Source of the DNA: Diplocarpon mali
Taxonomy: Eukaryota > Ascomycota > Leotiomycetes > Helotiales > Drepanopezizaceae
Assembly (NCBI GenBank): GCA_024741835.1
Contig: JAENRP010000333.1
Span: forward strand, 8,501-47,771
DNA length: 39,271 bases
Reading direction: 5' to 3'
Under the pieces are notes generated by a model, which did not search any database, was not told the origin of the DNA, and saw only the letters and a list, made by a program, of their open reading frames with translations. Position numbers and translations under genes: made by a program. Of the stretch, positions 19,907 through 29,540 are shown piece by piece. Position 1 is the first letter of the stretch. Each line of letters begins with the position of its first letter.

Positions 19907-20101
19907 TATTAAGATAGGTAATATAACTATCACTTTAATATATTATTATATAACCCTATTGCTTAATCAGTAGGATATTAATACGTATATAGTTATAAGG
20001 AAGAAAGGGGTAACCTTCCTTCCCTAACTCTTACTAATATATCGACCATCGACCTTTAAAAGCCTCCTTTACCTACTGCGCCGACTCACTTAAGCTCAAT
20101 A
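19907..20101 (+). repeat. 3' LTR of element A
   Basis: These 195 bases are preceded by AGTAGAGG and followed by the TSD AAGAT. It is much more heavily RIPped than the 5' LTR: TATTAAGATAGGTAATATAA against TATTGAGATGGGTGATACAG. Confidence 0.93.
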
Positions 20102-20106
20102 AAGAT

Positions 20107-21239
20107 GAAGTTTACTTAAGGTAATAAGAGAGGAATAACCTTTTAATTAAAACCAGGCTATATAAGGTATATTATATGCTAGAAAAAGGACTACTATAAT
20201 AGTAAGCACTTAGAAGAAGAAAGAGCCGCCTAGAAGTCTTGCTATATAGTAAGCCAACGAGCCGAAGGGTATAAGCCAATAGATAAAATATATAAGGCAT
20301 ACCTCTTATAAGAAGAAAACGGAGTATATTTAAAAGGCAATAGGACCGATAAGGATAAGTAGGAAACGTCTTTAGAAAAGGAAGACTAGGCAAATAGCAA
20401 CCTTAAGGATAGTAATATCAACTTCACTATAGTATTCCTAGCTTTTAAGAAGGAATATAACTCGAGAACTGTGCTTAACTAGCTCGAAAAGCAAAAGGCT
20501 AAATACCTCTTAATAATAAGGGTTAATAAACCGATACGAACGGACCCTAAGGTATTTACAACCTAGTGGATAGATCAGTTCTTCTAAGGATTCCTAATTG
20601 ATATAGGCGCCTTAAATAAAAATATAAGAGGAATTAACTAATTCAAAGCCTTATAAAATATATAAGACGCAGTTCTAGCTCTACTTAGCGCTAAAAAGTA
20701 TAAAATTACCTTTAGGATAGGTTTGCGAAATGCAATTGGCAAGACAACTGTTTAAATACCAGTAGGCCTTATAGAGTTCTTAATTATAGAAGCAGATATA
20801 CCGTTTTTAATCTACTTGCAATAACTCGATAAAATAGGAACTAAATACGATAATCTACGCAATTTGCTTATAATTGGTAAGGAGAAACACTTAATTATTA
20901 GAAAATATAGGCACCTATAGCTCCTACTTAATATAATAGAGCAACTTCTAATAACTTCAAAGGGTACAATTAATATATGCTACTTAATAGAAATAGAGAT
21001 CCGAAGGCTATATAAAAGATTCGAATATCTTTTAGTAAAACGCCTTAAATACCTTTTGAACTAGGCCGGTTATAACGTAGACTCTAGCATTATAGTAAGA
21101 GTAAGGGAAATATGCCGATATTATCAACTCTATGCTAACGCCTCTTATAGATTCCAATTTAAGCTATAAGATGATATCGACTTTAATTATACTATATATA
21201 TCGATATCGCTTAATTTAATAGAAGGAACGCCCTCTATA
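20107..21239 (+). pseudogene. Element D: gag zinc knuckle, protease and integrase N-terminus
   Basis: The frame resumes from 8367. A zinc-knuckle relic at about 20174-20213 reads CxKKDYYNSKHLEEERAA; the family has CxxCKKxDCYSxxHPEEERAA. Protease at about 20580-20890 has LIDIGALNKN for LIDTGAxxxS (T to I), GLIEF and DKIGTKYDNL, a pattern I know from fungal Copia polyproteins (MDxLGVYFNNL). The integrase HHCC domain at about 20995-21140 has LYKRFEYLLVKRL and CRYYQLYANAxYRF. The core begins YIDIA with the first catalytic Asp at about 21200. The frame is cut by Gypsy element C at 21240 and continues at 29541. Confidence 0.82.
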
Positions 21240-21554
21240 TGTCACGGCACGGTTGTATTATGGTCGCAACAGAAGTACGAGAACTGTTAGAGCAGGTGCA
21301 ATAGAGACAGTAGTACAAATAGAGGCGAAACAGACTAATACAATAGATACGCCGCACCTTTACTATACCTTTCCTTTAGTAGATAGAATATGACTTGCTA
21401 GTAGAAATCGACTCCTAGAAGTCGTAGGCCGAGGAGAGCATATTAGAAGGAAGGCGTCCTACTTTATATATACTCCTTAGCTTTGAATTCTATACGATTT
21501 AGCAGCCTTAATCTTAATGACTTTATCGACTTATACCTTACTTCTACTATTATA
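21240..21554 (+). repeat. 5' LTR of element C
   Basis: It begins TGTCACGGCACGG and ends CTACTATTATA. Its outer end is intact while its inner end is RIPped. The 3' LTR shows the opposite pattern. The primer-binding site after it (TAATTCAAAG) is not recognisable. Confidence 0.92.
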
Positions 21555-21894
21555 TAATTCAAAGTTTATACCTCTTCCAGCCTTATAAGGCGATATAATA
21601 TACTTAGCAAAGGACTAGTACCCCTTTAGAGACCCTTCTTCCGACCGACTCCTATAATATATAGAAGTAATTTAAAGAATGGCCTTGACATTCGGTCCCT
21701 TTCCAAACTTAAGAATTAAAAGAAGAGCTAATAGACTTAGTTAAAACAACTGTTAATAGTTAGTAGCTCTCGGCTGACTTTAAAAGAAATTGTAGAATCT
21801 GTAAGTTAAGGCATTTCCTAACTATAGCCCTTTAATAAGATGAAAACGTTATAGGAAGACCTCTTACTTTAGGAAAATCAATCCTAAGATAATA
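21555..21894 (+). other. Leader of element C
   Basis: This is untranslated sequence before the gag frame. No coding frame is supported and no primer-binding site is identified with confidence. Confidence 0.4.
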
Positions 21895-23480
21895 ATGCTA
21901 GTACCTCTTAAGTCGAGCAACCTTTTAATTAGAGAGGATACCTCTTAAAATCCTGCAGACGACGAATCTCTTATACCAGCCGACTTTACTAGTAAGCCTC
22001 GACCAGCCTTCTTTTTAAAATAAACCTTATATAATATAGAAGATATATCGACCTCTTTTAAATAAGAAGCCTTAATCTAACCTATCTCTTATACTAATAT
22101 AAAGGCTAAGAGAGACGACTTTTTTATATTACTAGGGTTTTAAACCAAAGTAGGCAAAAGATCTACTATATATAAGGATCGACTAGTAGTAGAGGACTGC
22201 TTAGTAGAATACTACTATTAATATATTAAATAATAAGATTCGGTAGTTTAGAGTTTTTATAATTATATCTAAAGAATAAAGGAAGCGACTGTACTTATAA
22301 TTGCGTAGTTATAAGAAGAGCTTAGAACAACCTAAGAGACTAGTATATACTAAAGGAACTTAATAGAAGAATAATAATATATAAACTTAGCTAGCTAGCC
22401 GGCTACCCCTATTCTATAAAGCCGACCTCTTCTCGAAAACCCTTATAAAGATCCTCTTACCGCTTAGCCTAGATAGTCTATCGAAAGGGAACCCTACTCT
22501 AATACCTTTGACTTTAGAAGATAGAGTCGAACCCTTAAACCTAATCGCTAGATCCGCTTAATAAAGATTAAAGATCTAAACCCCTTCTTAAGTAAAGGAG
22601 ATATAAAGGTTAAGGACTAGATCTTTAATATATAGTAGAAGATAAAGGTTAATTATATAAAGTTCTTTAATAAATCGATTGCCTTAGTATATATTATTAG
22701 TTTAATAATAGAGGACGCTTAAAGCTTAATCTAAGATCGGCTTATAAAAGGATCTATTAGACAAATCGAGATAGCTATATAGCTATTTCGAATCTTATAA
22801 AAGGCTTATAGAGTTAGCAAAGAAATAGAGTAATAGATAGCTAAAGACAATTAGATAAAGCTTAAATAAGGAAATACCCCCTTTATAGCCTTTTAGGCCG
22901 ACTTCTATAGACTAGCTTCTAAACTAAGGAAGTTGACTAACAATTAATATAAGGCGCTTTAGGATAAGGTAAAAGTGTCTTTGCTAAAGCAACTCTTCAA
23001 TTAGAAGTTCGACTACCTTAAAGACTTGGCCGAATAGTTTATAAATAAGGAGAACCGATAACTCCGCCTCTTACTATAACGCTTTAATTATAATAAGTAT
23101 TAGGCTAAAACTTCTAACCGGCCCTCTTCTACCTTATGATAAATAGGACCTGTATGCTATAAATAAGCCTTAAGCTATCCTTAAAAGGAATTGAATACTA
23201 CCTTTAGACCTTTAGGACTTATAAATAATAAACGCGCCCCTTATAATTAAATCCCGAAGTCCAACGATACTTACTATAAGTATAGATAAAAAGGGCATTA
23301 TAGCTAAGACTGCCTTAAATAATATAAGATTATACTAGTAGAGAAAGGCCGCGACGAACTAGAGAATAATACTAAGACGATAGACGATATAAAGGAATCG
23401 GAAAACAAATCGCTTTAAGATTTTAAGTATCACTCTTAGAGCACAATTGACACTAGGAATCGGTCGACCTATCTAGGCTA
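21895..23480 (+). pseudogene. gag of Gypsy element C
   Basis: The frame is followed from a candidate ATG at 21895, though the start is uncertain. The N-terminal third carries a coiled-coil-like stretch around IIAQLQEELRTTQ and LIEEQQYINLA (about 22295-22390). The capsid core reads RQIEIAIQLF, then PFIAFQADFYRLASKLRKLT and YLKDLAEQFINKENRQLRLL (about 22740-23090). A zinc-knuckle relic lies at 23272-23313 (YYKYRQKGHYSQDC): the first two cysteines are now Tyr (TAC, TAT), while the His and last Cys survive. Glutamines shown stand for TAA/TAG in places. It packages element RNA in the cytoplasmic particle. Confidence 0.78.
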
Positions 23481-23499
23481 ATTAGAGGCTAGTAATTCG

Positions 23500-26400
23500 T
23501 AACCTAATGCCGACTCTATTAAAAAGGGCGCTATATTGACCTAATAGTCCTAATAGACTATAGGGCTAATGCCTTAGGAATTATTAATCGTAAGATACTC
23601 CTCTCCTTAATTATATAGCTAAAGCTACCGACTTACTACCTTAAAAGACTGATCCCCTTATAAGGATTTAATAGACAACCTAGCGAGGCTATTCGATAAA
23701 TTATATAAATAGATATTACAATCGATAAATACGACTTTAAAGGATAGTTCTTCTTAGCCGCCGACTTAGGCTTATACGATATGATCTTAAGTTGCAAGTG
23801 GCTAGCCGAATAAGATATAATCGTCGATTGTAAGAGGAAGAAGCTATATTAGCCTAACATTTATTAATTAGATTAATAGGATGCCGACTAAAGAGACTAG
23901 CGATAGCTTAATAAGACTAGTATCCTTAGACCGCTAAAAGCTTTTAAAGACCCTTCGACTAAGTCTAAGGATATGCTAATATAGGACTTCGATACCTGCC
24001 TTGCTAATTATAAATAATAAAGAAAGGAACTTGATATTAATACCCTTTAATTAATAAGTATAGATATATCGATAATCTTAAGGCCAGCCTTTAGAGTTAG
24101 CCTCTATTAGACTAATACTAAGATTAAGTCAGTTTATTAAGCTTAAGTAAGTCGGCGCAGTAGGTAAAGGAGGCTTCTAAAGGTCGATGGTCGATATATT
24201 AATAAGAGTTAGGGAAGGAAGGTTACCCCTTTCTTCCTTATAGCTATATACGTATCAATATCCTACTGACTAAGCAGTAGGGTCATATGATAATACATCG
24301 GAGTGATAGCTATATCACCCATCTCAATATAGTTACGCTTATAGAACTGGATTATCTCTTTAAAAAAAGAGATAAGAGGACTCCTTATATCCTAATTTGA
24401 TATAAAGCTATTATTCGCTATCTAAACTTAAGGATAGATAGGACCTTGATTTATATAATAAAAGAGGAAGAACCTGATGCGCTTAGTAAGTATAACGCTC
24501 TAAGACCTTAAGAGGCTTATAAGTTACGCGCCAAGTTACTACCCTTCCTTTATAACCTAGCTATATACTTTTCCAAAAGCACTACGAATATACTACCTCT
24601 ATTACAACTAATCAATTATAAGATCGAGTTCAAAGGACTACTATTAATAATAAAAACTGCCTACTTATATAAAATAAGCGAGCCTAAACTTAAGAAGATA
24701 AGGGAATACCTTATAGATAATTTAAAGAAGGGATTTATACGACTATCTAATACTGCCTTCTTATCGCCTATCCTATTTATAAAGAAACCTAAAGGCGGCC
24801 TGCAGTTCTATATTAACTATTAAAAGTTGAATAGACTTATTAAAAAAGACCGGTACCCTTTCCTTCTAATTATAGAAACCCTCGACCGACTTAGGAATAT
24901 AACACTCTTTATAAAGCTCGATATCTACTATACGTTCTATCGCATCTTAATAAACCCTGATTCTATAATATAAGCAGCCTTTAGGATAAGGTACGGCTCC
25001 TTTAAACTAGTAGTACTCCCTTTTAAATTATACAATAGCCTAGCTACCTTTTAATAGTATATTAATACCATCTTAATAAAATACTTAAACGACTTCTACT
25101 TTATATATATTAATAATATCTTAATCTTCTTAAAAACTAAAAAAGAGTATTAATACTATATTAGATAGGTTTTAAAAAGATTATATAAAGCTAGCCTATA
25201 GGTCGATATTAAGAAGTGCGAATTCGAAGTCATTAGCACTAGATTCCTAAGGTTTATTATCACTAATTAAAGAGTATAAGTCGACCTTACTAAGGTTAAG
25301 ATTATTAAAGAATAGACCCTCCTATTAATAAAGAAATAGGTACAGTTATTCTTAGGATTTTACAACTTCTATTAAAGATTTATCAAGGCCTATAGTTGAA
25401 TTGTACGCCCCTTTAATTAGCTTATAATAAAGGATACTAGCCTGACGTTCGCCTTAACTAAGGAATAATAGGACGCGTTCGAACAATTAAAGAAGCAGCT
25501 ACTAACCGCTCCTACTTTATTATACTTTAAAAACCACTGACTAATAAGGATCGAGACCGACTGCTTAAACTTAGCAGCGGCCAAAGTATTTAACTAAAAA
25601 GACAAAAACAATAACTAATAGCACCTTATCGCCTTCTTCTTTAAAGGATTGCAGAATGCCGAATTATATTACAAAATCTATAATAAAGAGATACTAGCAA
25701 TTATATTAGCTTTAAAGGAATAGGACGTAGAGTTATAAAGTATATTAAGCTTCCTAGTAATTACCAATTATAAGGCTTTAAAGTACTTTAGAACTAAAAA
25801 ACTCCTTAACAAATGATAAATCCGATAGATAGACGTACTCTTAAGATACAATTACTAAATCACCTATTACTTTAGAAAGGAGAATATAATAGCTAATATA
25901 CTATTATAGAAAGACGAACTCACGCCTACTTAGAAAGCCGCAAAAGAAGCTAAGAGAACCCGATAGCTTCTTAACTTAGCTAGTATTATTTAAGATCGTC
26001 TTATAATAGCTTTAATCGACCTTATAATACTTAAGGAATACTCCTTTATTAACAATTTCCAAATAATAGAAGAAGTCCTTAATGCCAACCGAACCTATAA
26101 GTCGCTATAACTAAAGCGAGAGAAAGCTACTAGAAAAGAGACTCCTTAGACCCTACTAAAGGATAGACTACTCTTATATAATAGAAGGCTAGTAGTTCCT
26201 AAAGAACTAGATAATCTCTGCACCTGCCTATTCTACTAAATCTATAATAGTATATTAATAGCTTACCCTAGTAGAACTAAGATTATACAATTCCTTTAAT
26301 CCTATTACTAATAGCCTATATACTACTATAATATAAAGAGGTATATTACTAACTATTACAACTGCTAATGTTTATATAAACCTTAAGATAAGATACTAAG

Positions 26401-27617
26401 ACTCTTTAAACTACTGCCTATCCCTTTATATATATAAGATAACCTATCTATAGACTTCTATACTTTTAAATCAATTAGCAATAGCTATAATACTATATTT
26501 ATTATAGTTGACCGACTCTTTAAGTGGCATATCTGCCTACTAATAATAAAGAAGGCTACTATATAAACCGCCGCCTTCCTATTTTACTAATATATCTAAA
26601 GGTTTAAAAAGAGCCCTCTTACTATTATTAGCAACTAAAGACCTTAGTTTATCTCTGACTTTATAAATAAGTTATTAATACTAGCGTAGGTCAAGCTCTA
26701 GCTATCGACCTTTAAATACACTTAAATAAACAAATAGATTAAGATTATTAATTAAATAATCGATATATAACTATGCCCTTTTATTAACTACTTTTAAGAT
26801 AATTAGGCTGACTTACTCCCTACTATAAATGCTGCCAGCGCCGCTTGCCCGAATGAGTTAACTAGCCTCTCTCCCTTTATAATCGATTATAGCTATAAAC
26901 CTCGCTTGGATTTTAACTAGACTACCTATACTATTAAGCACTCGAGCGCTTAAGAGAAGCTAAATAGGAAAGAAGCGCAAGTATAGGCCAGAAGAATCGA
27001 TAAAGCAGTCCAGTTTGCCTAAGAATCTATACTAGCAGCTTAGGAGAAATAATTTAAATAAGCAAATAAAAAGCGATACTAACCCAACTTCGGCCTAAGA
27101 GACCTAGTATATATTATAAAAAGAGCTTAAAAAATAGACCAACCCTTTGATAAACTCGACTTCCCTATTGTAGGCCCTTTTAAAATCATTAGTCTAATCT
27201 ACTACTTCTATAAGGTAGACCTACCCCTATCCTATTGAATATATAATATCTTTTATACCAATAGACTAAGGAAAGCCGCTAATAACCCCTTACTTAGGCA
27301 GATCAACCTATTAGCAGAACCTATTATTATTAATACCTATTTAAAATAGGAAGTCGACTAAATCTTAGCGTCTAATATATAGTAAAAGCAACTTTATTAT
27401 AAAGTCAGCTAAGTAGGATAAGATCCTAACGATTAATAGTACCTTATTAGCAACTTCAAGAACGTAGCTATACTACTTAAAAAGTTCCACTCCGACTACC
27501 CTAACGCCCTTAGGCCCTTGGCGAGATTGCAGACCTAATTAAAAGCCGCCTCTAAAGACGAACTCGACCTAAACGACCTATTAGATAATATCCCTAAGAA
27601 CAAAGGTTATTACTAAA
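23500..27617 (+). pseudogene. pol of Gypsy element C, chromodomain type, split by a solo LTR
   Basis: Protease at about 23530-23850 shows LIDYRANALG (DxGA lost) and LGLYDMILSCKWLAE. After the solo LTR at 24135-24329 come RT at about 24560-25260 (FIKKPKGGLQFYINYQKLN, LVVLPFKLYN and YINNILIF, where the YxDD aspartates are now Asn) and RNase H at about 25540-25830 (ETDCLNLAAA, NAELYYKIYNKEILAI). Integrase at about 26280-26900 has SIDFY with its first Asp, ISNQRPQF (expected ISDRGPQF) and KQIKIIN (expected TEIIN). A chromodomain lies at about 27350-27510 (VDQILAS, LYYKVSQVGQDP and SNFKNVAILLKKFH). Chromodomains of this clade direct integration into heterochromatin. The frame ends near 27617. Confidence 0.9.
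24135..24329 (-). repeat. Solo LTR of Copia family A inside element C pol
   Basis: The 195-base copy is in reverse orientation, flanked by CAGTT (24130-24134) and TAGTT (24330-24334). This is a TSD in which one copy has suffered a C-to-T change in a CpA context. Pol homology of C resumes directly after it. It is among the less damaged LTRs of the family. Confidence 0.92.
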
Positions 27618-28011
27618 TATGCTAGCAATAATAGTAGATACCTTTATAATAATTCAACCCTAATAAAGGCTAGGAATAAAGCGCTAAACGCTAATGCACC
27701 TATTTAAAACGCATAATAAAAACCACCCTCCCTTTAAACTATTCTTATAATTCACCGCTTTACTACTTGCTATTCTTTACTATTCTATTCCTTTGTTCTT
27801 AATTCTATATTAGTACTTTTGCCTAGATCTATTCCCTTATAAATACTCCTCCTTCCTACCACCTTCGCTTTGCTTTTACAAATTAATCAACTCGCTCTTT
27901 TAACCTACCGCTCTGCTGCTATATACTATATTATTAAACTAAACTATTTAACTAACTATTACTATAAGCGAACTAACGAACAACCCCCTTCCCTTTAATA
28001 ATAAGACTACT
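27618..28011 (+). promoter_or_regulatory. CT-rich region with TATAAATA ahead of the extra ORF of element C
   Basis: The plus strand is strongly pyrimidine-rich from about 27715 to 27920. TATAAATA lies at 27838-27845, followed by CTCCTCCTTCCTACC, about 170 bases upstream of the ATG at 28012. A TATA box followed by CT-rich sequence is typical of filamentous-fungal core promoters. The role as an internal promoter is inferred from position only. Confidence 0.45.
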
Positions 28012-29220
28012 ATGCCTGCTATTATGCCTACCAACTCCCTTAATATATAAGACAATTCTATAATCGGTATTAATAACGCAATAGCGTTTCTAATAGAGGA
28101 AGACCCTATGCAAGCCGCCCTTGCCTAATAAGTAATAGATAACTAACCTACTACGCCTATTAGAATAGAGTAAGCAGATTTCCGATTGCTATTTATAAGT
28201 GATATAAATAGCGATTCTAACGACTTTAACGATAATAAAGACATTAAGCCTACTACTTTGCTATTGCTAATATCACTCCTAGTAGACGATGAAATAAACG
28301 AACCTACTGCCTTGCCGACGCCGACCCCTCCTCCCCTCCCCTTTAGAAACAGCACCACCCCTAGTAAGAAGGTCCCTTTCGATTAGCTTTGCGATAAGTT
28401 AGAGAATAAGAATAATAAAGATAACCGACCTACACCTATTAAGATAAAGAGGGATAGTATACTAATAAAGAGGAAAGACGGCGCGATAATTCGAAAGTTA
28501 TAACCTAGTAAGTTAAAGCTATTAAGAAACAACCTTTCAAGATAGTTATGCTAAAACCTCTTTAACTAAGGCAAGATATAGGTCAACTTAAGGCCTGCTA
28601 GATTTAAGGCATTAGAATAGCGCATTTAGAAGACGGTTGTAAAAGCTGCGCAAAGCGAGAAACGCCTGCCCGCTAATATAGATAAGGTAGTCGCTAAAAT
28701 CAAGGCTAAGGGAGGAACTTTTATATAAGGTAGATATATGGTTTTCGTTATACTATTTAAGGCAGTCGAATTCAACTACCTATATAACGACCTTAATGAA
28801 AAGTCACGCGAATTAGAGATACTATACGCAAAGCTCTAAGCCTTAGAAGACGACTATAATAAACTATAAAGATAAGTCGCCACTTAGGTAATTGTATAGA
28901 AGAGAAAGGCTACCTTTGCTACTATTAGTACCCTTACTAAGCGCTAAAAGTCAAACTAGATAGATTAGCTAAAATAGATACGCAAAGGTTAATAATAATA
29001 ACGCGATCTTAAAGATCTATATAATAGAAAACTAGTTAGCGCATTTGATAATCTGAACAAGCTAGTTGAGACGGCAGTTAAGACCATCTGCGCGGAAGGA
29101 GATCCGGCGAATGAAAAGATAAAAGCCTTTATTAATAGAGTTGAAAATAGAATTATATACGACTTTATCTAAGAGTAGGTTGAGATAAGGGCACCTCGCT
29201 TCTTAAGAGGGGGAGGGTGA
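28012..29220 (+). pseudogene. Extra ORF of element C between pol and the 3' LTR, unrecognised
   Basis: The ATG at 28012 and TGA at 29218-29220 are in one frame of 402 codons, and the internal stops I read are TAA/TAG. The TGA touches the first base of the 3' LTR, and the polypurine tract encodes the C-terminus (FLRGGG). An acidic N-terminus (around DINSDSNDFNDNKDIK) leads into a Pro-rich stretch (PTPTPPPLP, about 28310-28350). Next come a basic region (IKIKRDSILIKRKD), a coiled-coil-like helix (ELEILYAKLxALEDDYNKL, about 28810-28870) and a four-residue run of CAA-derived stops. The last 60 codons (from RDLKDLYNRKLV) have only two stops. It shows no similarity that I recognise to gag, pol or a transmembrane envelope. 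A pol-independent accessory protein is the simplest reading. The 67-codon clean stretch 28186-28386 is part of it. Confidence 0.7.
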
Positions 29221-29535
29221 TATTATAGTATAGTTATATTATAGTCGCAATAGAAGTATAAGAACTATTAGAGCAGGTGCAATAGAAATAGTAGTATAAA
29301 TAGAGGCGAAACAGACTAATATAATAAATACGCTGCACCTTTACTATACCTTTCCTTTAATAGATAGAATATGACTTGCTAGTAGAAATCGACTCCTAGA
29401 AGTCGTAGGCTAAGGAGAGCATATTAGGAGGAAGGCGTCCTACTTTATACATACTCCTTAGCTTTGAATTCTATACGATTTGGCAGCCTTGATCTTAGTG
29501 ACTTTATCGACTTGTGCCTTGCTTCCGCCGTCATA
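29221..29535 (+). repeat. 3' LTR of element C
   Basis: It begins TATTATAGTATAG, where every difference from the 5' copy start TGTCACGGCACGG is C-to-T or G-to-A. It ends GCCGTCATA, followed by the TSD CTATA. A purine tract AAGAGGGGGAGGGTGA lies directly before it. Confidence 0.92.
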
Positions 29536-29540
29536 CTATA

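Larger units (their letters stand above)
8368..20101 (+). mobile_element. Element A: Copia-type LTR retrotransposon, interrupted by element B
   Basis: It has 195-base LTRs at 8368-8562 and 19907-20101 and perfect TSDs AAGAT at 8363-8367 and 20102-20106. A half-tRNA primer-binding site directly follows the 5' LTR. A polypurine-type AGTAGAGG precedes the 3' LTR. A single gag-pol region runs 8964-13826 and resumes at 19374-19604 after element B. Without B it would be about 6.2 kb. Other family members in the window are solo LTRs at 5163 and 24135, fragment E, and element H. Within gag-pol lies a 10-unit minisatellite (10490-10962) and in the 3' UTR a three-copy motif group. Confidence 0.93.
21240..29535 (+). 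mobile_element. Element C: Ty3/Gypsy chromovirus inserted in integrase of D
   Basis: LTRs of 315 bases lie at 21240-21554 and 29221-29535, with perfect TSDs CTATA (21235-21239 and 29536-29540). A purine-rich AAGAGGGGGAGGG immediately precedes the 3' LTR. The internal order is gag with zinc knuckle, protease, RT, RNase H, integrase, chromodomain, and then an additional ORF of 402 codons. A family-A solo LTR sits between protease and RT (24135-24329). Active-site residues of RT and integrase are altered by RIP, so it is dead. Confidence 0.93.

Noticed and set aside
21409..21435. Sequence in the LTR of element C beginning GACTCCTAG and later GTAGGCC, resembling the quasi-palindrome.
   Set aside because: The second arm and spacing do not match and it is ordinary LTR sequence present in both C LTRs.
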